From contig NZ_JANFMV010000001.1 in NCBI RefSeq assembly GCF_024385575.1, forward strand, positions 2,137,681 to 2,201,680: DNA of 64,000 bases. The letters run 5' to 3'. The notes beneath the pieces are model-generated. The model did not search any database, was not told the DNA's origin, and saw only the letters and a list, made by a program, of their open reading frames with translations. Made by a program: the position numbers and the translations under genes. Of this stretch, positions 1 through 9,288 are shown piece after piece. Numbering within the stretch: the stretch's first letter is position 1; every line of letters begins with the position of its first letter. The DNA comes from Rhizobium sp. NRK18 (GTDB taxonomy: Bacteria > Pseudomonadota > Alphaproteobacteria > Rhizobiales > Rhizobiaceae).

Positions 1-134
1 TCGGCGGCCTGGCGTTCACCCGGCGTCATGTCCGATTTCAGGTAGGCACGCCCCAGGGCATTGGCCGCTTTCGCACGGTCTCCGGCTTTCGCCGTTTCGG
101 TCCAGCACAAAAAACGCTCTATGATCACTGGCAT
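1..134 (-). CDS. DUF2336 domain protein, 5' part only (runs off the window)
   Basis: Reading the minus strand from an ATG at 134 gives MPVIIERFLCWTETAKAGDR and continues in frame to the window edge, so only about 44 N-terminal residues are present. The pattern of a short IxERFLxW start followed by KAxDRxxAANALGRAYL and a D-M-x-x-x-x-R stretch is what I recall from the N-terminus of alphaproteobacterial DUF2336 proteins, whose function is unknown. No start codon lies further upstream in frame before the leader. The next gene (from 245 or 287) is divergent. Confidence 0.65.
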   Translation of the reverse strand, partial: MPVIIERFLCWTETAKAGDRAKAANALGRAYLKSDMTPGERQAA

Positions 135-286
135 GCCCCGCTTCGAATCGTTGCAACCGACATCTATCCGGCTGCAGGTTTCACGGTAGGGGCAAAAAGT
201 TTAAGATTGGTTCACCATATCGATTAACCATACGGGAGACGACCATCAGCGGCCTTCAACTCTGGGCAGGAGCCACCGTACGGGAC

Positions 287-916
287 ATGGAGCGCGCGCC
301 GGCCTCTTCCGGTGATGCGCCCGATGTGCTGGTGCTCGATATTGCCGTCGGTCAGCCTGTTCGCTCTGAACAGCTTAAAGCGCTACGGGCGAGCGGCACT
401 AGGCTTTTCCTGAAGGTCGCATCGTCGGTCACCGGCCCGGACCTCGATCAGCTGATTGCAGCGTTGCTGCCTGACGGTCTCGTGCCTTCCGGTCTGGACG
501 ACCCGAAGGAGCTGCAAAAGCTCGACGCGCTGCTGTCGGTCGCCGAAGTCCGAAGCGGTCTTGCCGAAGGTCAGACGGGCATCGCGCTCCTTGTCGACAA
601 TGCCCGCATGCTCTCCAAACTGCAGGATGTCCCCGCCCAGTCGAAACGGATGACGGCGATCGGTTGGGACGGCGAGCGGCTGACGGAAAGCCTTCGCCTG
701 CCGCGAGCATCCTCCGAACACCTCTCCGGCCCGGTCTTCTCGACCGTCCGGAGCCTGGTGCTGATTTCGGCACGGGCTGCAGGCGTCACGGCACTGGACT
801 ATGTGCCCCAGCGGCTGTCCCCCACCGATGCGATGATGCGGCTTGGCGCCCTCAGCGCCGATGACGGGTTCGACGGCCTGTTCTGCGGCACTCCGCCAAT
901 GGCGCTCACCGTCTGA
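287..916 (+). CDS. Divergent CitE-like (HpcH/HpaI family) protein
   Basis: A 209-residue protein from the ATG at 287. It shows the layout of a citrate-lyase beta-like TIM barrel: an early VLVLDIAVG strand (in place of the usual ILDLED), a G-L-V-P-S segment with a following P-x-E-L-x-x-L-D helix, a LLVDNARML segment where family members have LIETARG, and a C-terminal SARAAGVTALDYV...DGFDGL section. Acidic metal-binding residues of the family are not conserved at the expected places, so catalysis is doubtful. The frame stays open upstream: an ATC at 245 lies 6 nt after GGGAG and would add MSGLQLWAGATVRD-like residues, so the true start may be non-canonical. Family call is tentative. Confidence 0.55.
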   Translation: MERAPASSGDAPDVLVLDIAVGQPVRSEQLKALRASGTRLFLKVASSVTGPDLDQLIAALLPDGLVPSGLDDPKELQKLDALLSVAEVRSGLAEGQTGIALLVDNARMLSKLQDVPAQSKRMTAIGWDGERLTESLRLPRASSEHLSGPVFSTVRSLVLISARAAGVTALDYVPQRLSPTDAMMRLGALSADDGFDGLFCGTPPMALTV

Positions 917-933
917 GGGTTCAGCCTCCGAAA

Positions 934-1554
934 TCAGGCGGCTGGAACTTTGGGACGGGCGAGCTGAAAGGCGTCGCTGCCTTCGCAATAGTCCATGTAA
1001 CCCATGCGGGCGACCGGGCGGGCCAGCGACATGTCGATGTTACCGTCCTTCAGGATTTCGTCGCTGAGGTGGATGCCCATGACCTGCCCGAAGACGACCC
1101 AGGAATCGGCAAGTCCGCCGTCGACCGTCTTCGGTCTGTAGACATCGGTCATGCGGCACTCTAGCGCGGCGTAAGCTTCCCCAACGTAAGGTGCGTCGAC
1201 AAGCTCGCCGTCGACCGGCGTCAGGCCCGTCAGCGAAAATTCGTCCACGTCGTAGGCGACGAGCGCTGACGACAGGTTCATCTGGTCGATCAGGTTGCGG
1301 CTGACGAGGTTGGCCGTAAACACACCCGTCTCTTCGATGTTGCGAACGCTGTCCTTGTGGCCGCTCGACGAGAACATCACCATCTTGGGACTGTCGGAGA
1401 TCGCGTTGAAGAAGGAATAGGGGGCGAGATTGCGAATCCCTGCCCTGCCCTTCGTGCCGATCCAGCCGATCGGGCGGGGCGCGACAATCGCCTTGAACGG
1501 GTCGTGCGGCAGACCGTGCTGGTTGCTGTCGGTGGTGTAAAATCTCTTGCTCAT
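934..1554 (-). CDS. Flavin reductase family protein (FMN-binding split barrel)
   Basis: A 206-residue protein from an ATG at 1554 preceded by GGGAG; a GTG at 1557 is an alternative. The N-terminal APRPIGWIGT segment, followed by NLAPYSFFNAISDSPKMVMF, is the FMN-binding signature of the flavin reductase/DUF447-type split barrel; HKDSVRNIEETGVFTANLV continues the fold. Such proteins bind FMN and usually reduce flavin with NAD(P)H for a partner enzyme. Its ATG overlaps the stop codon of the upstream nitroreductase by one base, so the two are translationally coupled and probably act in the same flavin chemistry. The substrate cannot be told from sequence. Confidence 0.85.
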   Translation of the reverse strand: MSKRFYTTDSNQHGLPHDPFKAIVAPRPIGWIGTKGRAGIRNLAPYSFFNAISDSPKMVMFSSSGHKDSVRNIEETGVFTANLVSRNLIDQMNLSSALVAYDVDEFSLTGLTPVDGELVDAPYVGEAYAALECRMTDVYRPKTVDGGLADSWVVFGQVMGIHLSDEILKDGNIDMSLARPVARMGYMDYCEGSDAFQLARPKVPAA

Positions 1555-2135
1555 CACTCGTCTCCCACCCAGGTCACAACGGTATCCAGGTCCGGACGCG
1601 GACGTTCCACCGCCGGAAAGTCCGTCGAACCGATGTGGATGAAGCCGGCCACCTTCTCCCCGGGCTTAACGCCCAGCAGCGGATACGCCGCCTCGTCGAA
1701 GGCGAACCATTCCGTCAGCCAGTTCGATACGTATCCATGGGCATTGGCCGCCATCAGCAGGTTGAGGCAAACCGCACCGGCCGACATCACCTGTTCCCAT
1801 TCGGGGATTTTGAAATGCGGAGCGGCCGTACTGATGACGCCGATAACGACCGGAGCACGGGTAAACCGCGTCCGCTCGACCGCAATCATCTCGTCGGACA
1901 GGTCGGGCTTCTTCGCAAGCGCCATCTTCAAGAGTTCCTCGCCGATGCGGGCACGCTCGGCGCCGCGATAGACGACGAATCGCCACGGGGCGATCTTGCC
2001 GTGATCCGGCACCCGGACGGCAAGCTTGAGGATCGCCTCGATCTTCTCGCGGCTCGGGCCAGGCTCGCGCATCTGAAAGGCCGGAATGGAGCGGCGCACC
2101 GCCAGATAATCGATCAATTTCATGTCCATGCTCAT
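1554..2135 (-). CDS. Nitroreductase family protein (YdjA-like)
   Basis: A 193-residue single-domain nitroreductase. RRSIPAF near the N-terminus corresponds to the family RRS motif that contacts FMN phosphate; [16 protein letters not shown] matches the YdjA subgroup, and [24 protein letters not shown] forms the dimer core helix. Enzymes of this group are small FMN-dependent NAD(P)H oxidoreductases with uncertain physiological substrates. The start is taken at ATG 2135 (a TTG at 2138 is also possible), with GGGAAGAG upstream. The stop overlaps the start of the flavin reductase gene, so the pair forms a two-gene operon. Confidence 0.88.
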   Translation of the reverse strand: MSMDMKLIDYLAVRRSIPAFQMREPGPSREKIEAILKLAVRVPDHGKIAPWRFVVYRGAERARIGEELLKMALAKKPDLSDEMIAVERTRFTRAPVVIGVISTAAPHFKIPEWEQVMSAGAVCLNLLMAANAHGYVSNWLTEWFAFDEAAYPLLGVKPGEKVAGFIHIGSTDFPAVERPRPDLDTVVTWVGDE

Positions 2136-2264
2136 CAATAGTCTCTTCCCGCCATCTGGTTTGCGGCCGTCAAATTAACTGGAATTCTCGCAAAGCCTTG
2201 AATTTGCCACCGGCTTGGTCTTCAAGTGGCCTTCGAATATCACGAAGTCAACCGGGCGCACCAC

Positions 2265-3254
2265 ATGTTTGGAACAAGCAGCATCTTACGGCTGGCCTTC
2301 GCCACAGGCATGGCCATCACGCTTGTGCAGCCCGCACTGTCCCAGGACGAATTCAAATCCTTCGAGAGCCCGCTAGGGACGGTACCCGGTCTCAATCCTC
2401 TGACCGGCGAAGCCGTCGGCATTTCGAAGCCTGCCCAGAGGGTCGGCGTCGATTTCGAGGCGAAGTTGACAGAAGACGGCGCTGCCGTTCAGGAAGGGCT
2501 GGAGTGGAACGTCTTCTCGCCCATTCCCGGCGAGGACGGCAAGCTGCCTCTGGCTGCGAGCTCGAAGGGCGGCTCCGCCCATTTCCGCCTGGCGCCCGGC
2601 GACTACTTCGTCAATGTCTCCTTCGGGCGCGCCACCGCGACCAAGAAGCTAACCGTCGTCTCCTCCGGTGAACAGCCAAAGCAGGTGCTGGTGTTGAATG
2701 CCGGTGGGCTGCTGCTCAATGCCGTTTCCGGTCAGGATGTCCGTATCCCTGCCAAGGACCTAAAGTTTTCCGTTTATTCGTCGGACGTTCTGGAGAGCGG
2801 CGAGCGCGGTCTGGTGGTGGCCAACATTCCGCCGAAGACCATTGTACGGCTGAATGCCGGCACCTATCAGGTGGTCTCGAATTACGGCTCGGTCAACGCA
2901 ACGGTTCGCGCCGACATCCAGGTCGTCGCCGGCAAGCTCATCGAGGCGACGATGCAACAGCGGGCGGCAAAGGTCACCCTGAAGTTGGTTGCTGAAAAAG
3001 GCGGCGAGGCAATCGCCGACACGGCTTGGTCCGTACTTGCCAGTTCCGGCGACATGATCAAGGAAAGTGTTTCGGCCTTCCCGACCATGGTGCTGTCAGA
3101 AGGCGAATATACCGCGATCGCCCGTAACAAGGACAAGATCTACCAGCGCGACTTCGAGGTCGAGGCCGGCCGCAATTTCGACGTCGAGGTTCTGCTCGGT
3201 GAGGATCAAGCGGCCGCCTCGCAGGCGGCCGCCTCTGGTGAGGTTTCCGAGTAG
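2265..3254 (+). CDS. Secreted protein with three internal beta-type repeats, function unknown
   Basis: A 329-residue protein from ATG 2265; a GTG at 2226 would add 13 residues in front of the signal peptide and is less likely. Residues 1-28 form a Sec signal ending VQPALSQ. The mature part holds three related units, each with a strand-turn of the form L-x-x-G-x-Y-x-V followed by an aromatic/Gly turn and a closing V strand: near residues 109-130 (LAPGDYFVN), 196-217 (LNAGTYQVV) and 277-300 (LSEGEYTAI). This suggests tandem immunoglobulin- or carboxypeptidase-regulatory-like sandwiches in the periplasm. The C-terminus is a low-complexity Ala/Gln/Ser tail. It is convergent with thrS, 3 nt apart. 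No function assigned. Confidence 0.8.
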   Translation: MFGTSSILRLAFATGMAITLVQPALSQDEFKSFESPLGTVPGLNPLTGEAVGISKPAQRVGVDFEAKLTEDGAAVQEGLEWNVFSPIPGEDGKLPLAASSKGGSAHFRLAPGDYFVNVSFGRATATKKLTVVSSGEQPKQVLVLNAGGLLLNAVSGQDVRIPAKDLKFSVYSSDVLESGERGLVVANIPPKTIVRLNAGTYQVVSNYGSVNATVRADIQVVAGKLIEATMQQRAAKVTLKLVAEKGGEAIADTAWSVLASSGDMIKESVSAFPTMVLSEGEYTAIARNKDKIYQRDFEVEAGRNFDVEVLLGEDQAAASQAAASGEVSE

Positions 3255-3257
3255 GCG

Positions 3258-5285
3258 TCAGGCCGAGGCAGCTTTCGCTGCCTTCGCCACTGCTTTCCGC
3301 TTCAGGTCCGGCGGCGTTGCCTCATCGGCGAGCGATGCCAGAGCTTCGGCAAGCGACATCGAGACCTGATGCTGGGTTCCGAGTCTACGGATGTTGACCG
3401 TCTTCTCCTCGGCCTCCCGCTTGCCGCAGACGATGATCACCGGAACCTTCGCCAGCGAGTGCTCGCGGATCTTGTAGTTGATCTTCTCGTTGCGGAAGTC
3501 GGTTTCGACATGCAGGCCCGCTTCGCGCAGGTCTTCGGCGACCTGACGGCCGTAATCGTCCGCATCCGAGGTGATCGTCGCAACGACGACCTGCACCGGT
3601 GCGAACCACAGCGGCATGTGGCCCGCGAAGTTCTCGATGAGGATGCCGAGGAAGCGCTCCATCGATCCGCAGACGGCGCGGTGGATCATCACCGGCTGCT
3701 TCTTCTCCGAATTCTGGTCGATGTAGAAGGCACCGAAGCGTTCCGGCAGGTTGAAGTCGACCTGCGTGGTGCCGCACTGCCATTCACGGCCGATCGCATC
3801 CTTCAGCGTGTATTCGAACTTCGGCCCGTAGAAAGCGCCCTCGCCCGGCAGGATGCCGGTCTTAATGCGGCCGCCGGAACGCTCCTCGATGGTCTTGAGG
3901 ACGTCGGTCATCACCGATTCGGCCCGGTCCCAAAGAGCGTCCGAACCGACGCGCTTTTCCGGCCGCGTCGACAGCTTGACGACGACTTCCTCGAAGCCGA
4001 AGTCGTGGTAGACCGACAGGATGAGCTCGTTGATGCGCAAGCATTCCGCCGCCAGCTGCTCGTCCGTGCAGAAGACGTGGGCATCGTCCTGCGTGAAGCC
4101 GCGCACGCGCATCAGGCCGTGCAGCGCGCCGGACGGCTCGTAGCGATGAACGTTGCCGAATTCGGCGAGACGGATCGGCAGTTCGCGATAGGACTTGAGC
4201 CCATGCTTGAAGATCTGCACATGGCCCGGGCAGTTCATCGGCTTCAGCGCGAAGACGCGGTTGTCCGCATCCTCGTCATCGGGATGGGTCAGGGCATGGG
4301 CGGATTTCACCGCGAACATGTTCTCCTGGTACCAGCCCCAGTGACCGGAGGTTTCCCAAAGCGAGGAATCAAGCACCTGCGGCGCGTTGACTTCCTCATA
4401 GGTGCCGGCAAGGCGACGACGCATGTAGGAGACCAGCGTCTGGAACATGCGCCAGCCCTTGCCGTGCCAGAACACGACGCCGGGGCCTTCTTCCTGGAAA
4501 TGAAACAGATCCATCTCGCGGCCAAGCTTGCGGTGGTCGCGCTTCTCGGCTTCTTCGAGGATGTGCAGATAATTGTCGAGTTCGGCCTGCTCGGCCCATG
4601 CAGTCCCGTAAATGCGGGTCAGCATGGGACGTGTGGAATCGCCACGCCAATAGGCGCCGGCGACCTTCATCAGCTTGAAGGCCGAGCCGATCTGCCCCGT
4701 CGAGGCCATGTGCGGGCCGCGGCAGAGGTCGAACCAGTCGCCCTGGCGGTAGATCTTCAGATCCTGGTCTTCCGGGATCGCATCGACCAGCTCCACCTTG
4801 TAGCCTTCGCCCATCTCGGCAAACACGTCGCGCGCCTTGTTGCGCGGCCAGATTTCCTTGGTGAAGGCGGCGTTCTGCTGGATGATCTCCTTCATCTTCT
4901 TTTCGATCTTCGGCAGATCGTCCGGCGTGAAGGGCCAGTCCTCGCGGGTGTCGGGGTGGACGCGCTTGAAATCGTAATAGAAGCCGTTCTCGATGACCGG
5001 ACCGATGGTCACCTGCGTGCCCGGCCACAGGGTCTGCACGGCTTCGGCCATCACATGGGCGGCGTCGTGGCGGATGAGTTCGAGCGCGCGCGGATCGGTC
5101 CGCGTGACGATCTCGATCCGGCCGTCGGTGACGGGGTCGGTAAGGTCGCGCAGCTCGCCGTCAAGCGCGATCGCGACGGCCTTCTTGGCGAGCGATTTGG
5201 AAATCGACTCGGCGACGTCGCGGCCGGTCGTGCCGGCGTCGAACGAACGGATGGAGCCATCGGGGAAAGTCAGGGAAACGGACAT
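3258..5285 (-). CDS. thrS: Threonine--tRNA ligase
   Basis: A 675-residue class II aminoacyl-tRNA synthetase charging tRNA-Thr. Domains in order: N-terminal TGS domain (residues 1-60), editing domain with the [11 protein letters not shown] motif (HxxxH), catalytic core with the zinc-cysteine segment LKPMNCPGH, motif 2 around [26 protein letters not shown], motif 3 [15 protein letters not shown], and a C-terminal anticodon-binding domain (PVQVVVATI onward). Length is normal for a bacterial ThrRS carrying editing. The ATG at 5285 follows AAGGAGATACC, a strong ribosome binding site. No T-box leader is visible in the 237 nt upstream. A Lys/Ala-rich tail ends the protein. Confidence 0.97.
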   Translation of the reverse strand: MSVSLTFPDGSIRSFDAGTTGRDVAESISKSLAKKAVAIALDGELRDLTDPVTDGRIEIVTRTDPRALELIRHDAAHVMAEAVQTLWPGTQVTIGPVIENGFYYDFKRVHPDTREDWPFTPDDLPKIEKKMKEIIQQNAAFTKEIWPRNKARDVFAEMGEGYKVELVDAIPEDQDLKIYRQGDWFDLCRGPHMASTGQIGSAFKLMKVAGAYWRGDSTRPMLTRIYGTAWAEQAELDNYLHILEEAEKRDHRKLGREMDLFHFQEEGPGVVFWHGKGWRMFQTLVSYMRRRLAGTYEEVNAPQVLDSSLWETSGHWGWYQENMFAVKSAHALTHPDDEDADNRVFALKPMNCPGHVQIFKHGLKSYRELPIRLAEFGNVHRYEPSGALHGLMRVRGFTQDDAHVFCTDEQLAAECLRINELILSVYHDFGFEEVVVKLSTRPEKRVGSDALWDRAESVMTDVLKTIEERSGGRIKTGILPGEGAFYGPKFEYTLKDAIGREWQCGTTQVDFNLPERFGAFYIDQNSEKKQPVMIHRAVCGSMERFLGILIENFAGHMPLWFAPVQVVVATITSDADDYGRQVAEDLREAGLHVETDFRNEKINYKIREHSLAKVPVIIVCGKREAEEKTVNIRRLGTQHQVSMSLAEALASLADEATPPDLKRKAVAKAAKAASA

Positions 5286-5522
5286 GGTATCTCCTTAGTC
5301 CAGTCCCGCCTACGAATGCGGGTGGTGACAATGGGCGCCGAATACGGCGACCGCATGCGCGCTCTGGTGGGACAGATATCCATTTGCCAGGCGCGTCACG
5401 GGCAAGCGGCGGTATAATCGGTAATGGCGAGGTTGTGAAGAGGCCCCGCCTGCCCTCATCCATGGCGCCGTGCTGTTATCGGACAGGCTGGAAAGTGGTT
5501 TGCCAGCCAGCCTTTCGATGGC

Positions 5523-7496
5523 CTATTTCCCGCGCGCCGACTTGCGCTGAACGACCTTGGCGATCGGCATTGGCATTCCGAGGTGATAGCCCTGCATGGT
5601 GTGGACGCCGAGGCGCTTCAGAAGCGTGGCCTGCTCCGCCGTCTCGACACCTTCCACGAGCACCGTGAAGTTCTGGTGGCGCAGCATGGTGACCATGTCC
5701 TTCAGGAGATTGAGCCCCTGCTGGTTCTGGCAGTCCTGCAGGAAGGAACGATCGATCTTGATGACGTCGAACTCGAACCGGTTGAGCCAGGCAAGGCCCG
5801 CGAAACCGGTACCGAAATCGTCGAGCCAGATGCGGACGCCCAGATTGCGCAAGTGCTGGATGTTACGGTGCGCCTGGGCATCCTTGTAGATGTCCATGCC
5901 TTCCGTCACCTCGAGCGCCAGCGAACGGGCCGGCATGCCGAGCTTCGTCAGGATGTTCGCGACCTGCAGCGGGAAGCCTGCCTCGCGCAACTGGACGGCC
6001 GACACATTGACCGACACGAACTCGCCGAGCCCGTGCTCCAGCATGTCCCGGCAGGCCTGCTCGATTGCCCATTCCCCGAGGCTGATGATCAGACCGGTCT
6101 GCTCGGCAATCGGGATGAAAACCGGCGGATGGATCGGCGTTCCGTCGAAGTCGCGCAGTCGCATCAGCGTCTCGTGGCCACGCAGGATACCGGACTTCAC
6201 GTCGAAGATCGGCTGGTAGACAAGCGACACGAGACCACGCGAGACGGCAGTCTTCAGGAGCTCGATCAGGTTGCGGCCCGACGCATCTTCCTCGACGCTG
6301 TCCGGATCGTAGATCGTATAGGTGTTGCGCGACCGGAACTTCGATGCATAGAGCGCCCTGTCGGCCTGCTGCAACAGCAGAGACATGTCCTCGACGCCCT
6401 GATCGGTGGTCATCGCCGCACCGGCGCTGATCGTGACGATGTTCAGGGCATCGGTCCGGTCAGGGTGCGGAATGTTGCGATCACGCACGGCGGCGCACAA
6501 GGCTTCGGTCACGGTCCGCAGATGCGCCTCGTCACGAACCCGGCAGATGACGACGAATTCCTCACCGCCGTGACGGCCAACGACGCCGTCGAAGCGCGAG
6601 GCTGCCTCGGTCAGAATGTCTCCCAGCGCGACAAGGCAATCGTCACCGGCATTGTGGCCGAGGCTGTCATTGTAGCGCTTGAAGAAATCGACATCCATGA
6701 TGATCATGCCGACATGACCGTAATCGCCGTAATCGCGGCGCGACAGATTGATGAATTCGCGGTCGATGGCGCGACGATTCTTCAGTCCGGTGAGCGGGTC
6801 GGTTTCGGCGATTTTCTTGAGCTGTTCGCCCTTCTCCAGCGCCACCTGTTCCTGGATCTGCGCCTGCAGCGAGTGAACGAAGGTATGATAGCGCTCGAGA
6901 TTCAGACGCCATGCCAGATAAAGCGACAGGGACAGGGAGGTGAGGAGGAAAACAATATTGATCGCCCGCCCCTTCGGATCGGCATCCATCCAGTAGAGCG
7001 TGGCATAGATGTAAAAGGCGGTGATCGCCACCGATGACACGGCCGCGACCGAAAACCTGAAATTGAAGAACAGGTTGGTCGCGAAAATGAAAATCGTCCC
7101 GAAGACTGAGTACTGGAAGGCCGTACGGCTGTCGTACGTCATCAGTTCTATCAACAGAAACCCGGTCCCGGCGACAAATATCGCCAAGGCGGCCCCCAGA
7201 TGCAGGATTTCGAGCGAGACGGCGCGCTGGATGCCGAATTCCAGACTGAAGAGCACCAACGCCGCCAGCAGCACCCGAAACACAACGAGCTGATAGCTGA
7301 CGTCCGGGAGCAAATAGATATCAAAGGCGCCGAAGACCAGATGGGTGAGTACGGCGGCCCACAACCCCCAACGGGCTAGACGGCGGTTGCTGGCCGAGTT
7401 CCGCTCTGTCAGAATCTTGCGCAGGACAGGATCCGTCGGCCTCCACCACGGCTGGCCAATCGCTTCCTTGGCGCGTCTTGCGATGTCGTCACTCAT
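5523..7496 (-). CDS. Membrane-anchored GGDEF-EAL cyclic-di-GMP protein
   Basis: About 657 residues from ATG 7496 (MSDDIARR); ATG 7517 or GTG 7559 would extend it. Roughly the first 220 residues contain six hydrophobic segments, forming a membrane sensor. A GGDEF domain follows with GRHGGEEFVVI, consistent with an active diguanylate cyclase site; no RxxD inhibitory site is seen just upstream. The EAL domain has ETLMR instead of EALLR but keeps the metal and catalytic residues: SVNVSAVQL, LEVTEG, WLDDFGTG, KIDRSF and EGVETAEQ. It could therefore both make and degrade c-di-GMP. PilZ and PAS proteins lie about 7 kb away. The gene is divergent from the methyltransferase. Confidence 0.92.
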   Translation of the reverse strand: MSDDIARRAKEAIGQPWWRPTDPVLRKILTERNSASNRRLARWGLWAAVLTHLVFGAFDIYLLPDVSYQLVVFRVLLAALVLFSLEFGIQRAVSLEILHLGAALAIFVAGTGFLLIELMTYDSRTAFQYSVFGTIFIFATNLFFNFRFSVAAVSSVAITAFYIYATLYWMDADPKGRAINIVFLLTSLSLSLYLAWRLNLERYHTFVHSLQAQIQEQVALEKGEQLKKIAETDPLTGLKNRRAIDREFINLSRRDYGDYGHVGMIIMDVDFFKRYNDSLGHNAGDDCLVALGDILTEAASRFDGVVGRHGGEEFVVICRVRDEAHLRTVTEALCAAVRDRNIPHPDRTDALNIVTISAGAAMTTDQGVEDMSLLLQQADRALYASKFRSRNTYTIYDPDSVEEDASGRNLIELLKTAVSRGLVSLVYQPIFDVKSGILRGHETLMRLRDFDGTPIHPPVFIPIAEQTGLIISLGEWAIEQACRDMLEHGLGEFVSVNVSAVQLREAGFPLQVANILTKLGMPARSLALEVTEGMDIYKDAQAHRNIQHLRNLGVRIWLDDFGTGFAGLAWLNRFEFDVIKIDRSFLQDCQNQQGLNLLKDMVTMLRHQNFTVLVEGVETAEQATLLKRLGVHTMQGYHLGMPMPIAKVVQRKSARGK

Positions 7497-7757
7497 CAGC
7501 GTCCCAGCCCGATCCATGAACGCCCCACTCTGTGGCGGAGCTGTCTTGCAATGACCCACTCCCCCTAAAATTTCGGGGCATTTGAACCCAAATAGGTCAC
7601 AAGAATTCTAAACTCTGGTTAATTTCATCCAACTGATTTTAGGCGACCGAATCCGATACAGACAATTTTATGCAATTAACCATTAATTAATCATTTGATA
7701 GCGCCTCGCGCAAAAGTTGGTACAGTTCAAAACAGGGACAACAGGAACCTGGCCATA

Positions 7758-8804
7758 ATGCGTGCGAAAGAATTTAAGTTTGATATTGACCAGCAAAGCA
7801 TAATCACCCCGGAGCTTATGAAGCAGCACAAGCAGAGCGAAACTGAAGGCACCGACAAGAGTGACCTCAGCGAACGCATCCTCGATCTGATGCTCATTCT
7901 GCAGATGACCCAACAGTCCTTCATCAAGAAGGAACCCACCGGTCAGATCGTTCATCAACTCGTGCTGCGGCTGCACGAATTGCGAAGCCGGTGCAGTCCG
8001 GACACTTGGCAGCACCTCCTTCCGGTGGCCCAATCTCACCCGGTTGCGGAGTTTCTGCTCACCGATCCGTTTACCCGCTGGTCCTTCCAGAAGCCGCGCG
8101 GCTATTCGGGTGACGCGGGCCTGCTCGACCTTCTCTACAAGCATCCGTCGATCAAGCACCTGATCGATGAGAGCTCACCGCTTGGGCAGGAAATCTACGC
8201 CTACACCAGCGATTCCAGCAGCTGCGTCGCCGTCCGCGAACGCCGGATGATCCTGGCAGAATTGGTCGACGCAACGGCGTCAAAGGTGGAGAACGCCGAA
8301 ATTCTCGCGGTCGCCTGTGGCCACCTGCGCGAAGCGGAGCTGTCGCACTCCTACGCCGATGGCAAGCTGAAGCGCTGGGTCGCTCTCGACCAGGATACGC
8401 AGAGCCTGGCAACGGTGGCGGCAAATCATGTCGGCACGGCGATCGACGCCATGGCCGGAAGTGTCGCCGGCCTGATCCGTCGTTCCTATGCGCTCGGACA
8501 ATTCGACCTCGCCTATGCGGCCGGCCTCTACGACTATCTGCCCAAGCATGTATCGATCCGCCTCAATCAGCGCCTCATGGAACTGGTGAAGCCGGGCGGC
8601 GAATTCCTGTTCGCCAACTTCAGCACCGAAGTCGTTCCGGACGGCTACATGGAAACCTTCATGAACTGGCCGCTGATTCTGCGGAGCGAGCAGGATATGT
8701 GGGACATCGTCAACGGTTCCGTCGACCGCAACCATGTCGAGGCGGAAGTCTTCTTCGGCGAGAACCGACACATCATCTACGCCAAGATCAAGAAGCTCTC
8801 GTAA
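7758..8804 (+). CDS. Class I SAM-dependent methyltransferase domain protein
   Basis: A 348-residue protein from ATG 7758 (MRAKEFKFDID); a TTG at 7695 is an upstream alternative. The N-terminal 140 residues are helical and carry the PRGYSGDAGLLDLLY segment seen in a methyltransferase family related to PhcB-like 3-hydroxypalmitate methyl ester synthases. A Rossmann fold follows: ILAVACGHLREAEL replaces the usual glycine-rich motif I, then LKRWVALDQD (acidic loop), FDLAYAAGLYDYLP and LVKPGGEFLFANF. The altered motif I (A-C-G-H) is typical of that group rather than damage. Substrate unknown; a small-molecule or fatty-acid methyl ester is possible. A strong terminator follows. Confidence 0.75.
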   Translation: MRAKEFKFDIDQQSIITPELMKQHKQSETEGTDKSDLSERILDLMLILQMTQQSFIKKEPTGQIVHQLVLRLHELRSRCSPDTWQHLLPVAQSHPVAEFLLTDPFTRWSFQKPRGYSGDAGLLDLLYKHPSIKHLIDESSPLGQEIYAYTSDSSSCVAVRERRMILAELVDATASKVENAEILAVACGHLREAELSHSYADGKLKRWVALDQDTQSLATVAANHVGTAIDAMAGSVAGLIRRSYALGQFDLAYAAGLYDYLPKHVSIRLNQRLMELVKPGGEFLFANFSTEVVPDGYMETFMNWPLILRSEQDMWDIVNGSVDRNHVEAEVFFGENRHIIYAKIKKLS

Positions 8805-8824
8805 GACGCCCATATTTCGTGATG

Positions 8825-8857
8825 AACGCCGGCTTGCCCCAACAAGCCGGCGTTTTG
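8825..8857 (+). terminator. Rho-independent terminator after the methyltransferase gene
   Basis: A perfect 12-bp stem, AACGCCGGCTTG paired with CAAGCCGGCGTT, closes a 6-nt loop (CCCCAA) and runs into TTTT. It lies 20 nt after the stop codon of the plus-strand methyltransferase gene. Confidence 0.85.
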
Positions 8858-8900
8858 CGTTGGAGCGGACGTCAACGGCTCGCCTCTTGCCGGCCTGCGA

Positions 8901-9278
8901 TCAATCGAGCTCGAGATCCGTCACCTCAACCCGGACGATCTTCCCCGCAGCATTGAAATAGATGGTCTCCTCGCCACGCCGCACGAGCGGCTCGCCGGTC
9001 ACGGCATGCGTCGCCTTGAGACGCCAGACGGATTTTGCACTGTTGTCTGATAGCCGATAGACGGCATCATTTTCCGCCACCTGATCCGGATAGGCCTCGA
9101 AGTAGCGGCGGAAAGCGGCCATCACCTGGGCCTTCCCCTCGACATTTCCGGTACCGCCCGAGAGGTAGGCGACATCCTCGGCGAAGCAGGCGTCGATTAC
9201 GTCGAAATCGAGCGCATTGATAGCCGCATGGAAGCGCTTGAGGTTTTCGACGGGATCGAATGCGAGGCTGGACGACAT
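8901..9278 (-). CDS. SnoaL-like / NTF2-fold protein
   Basis: A 125-residue cone-fold protein from ATG 9278, preceded by GGAG at a good distance. Typical features are FHAAINALDFDVIDACFAEDVAYLSGG (N-terminal helices and first strand), VMAAFRRYFEAYPDQ, and a C-terminal curved sheet, VWRLKATHAVTGEPLVRRGEETIYFNAAGKIVRVEV. Proteins of this fold are enzymes or ligand-binding modules; nothing here fixes the activity. It is the last gene of a minus-strand run, 10 nt after yidD. Confidence 0.8.
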   Translation of the reverse strand: MSSSLAFDPVENLKRFHAAINALDFDVIDACFAEDVAYLSGGTGNVEGKAQVMAAFRRYFEAYPDQVAENDAVYRLSDNSAKSVWRLKATHAVTGEPLVRRGEETIYFNAAGKIVRVEVTDLELD

Positions 9279-9288
9279 GAGGGCTCCG

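Noticed and set aside
3369..5417. A 682-codon open frame on the plus strand, antisense to thrS
   Set aside because: It lies wholly opposite a fully conserved synthetase gene, has composition expected from the reverse strand of GC-rich codons and shows no recognisable motif.
5286..5522. A T-box or regulatory RNA leader for thrS
   Set aside because: Only a weak CCCGC/GCGGG stem is visible; there is no T-box consensus, and T-boxes are not expected in alphaproteobacteria.
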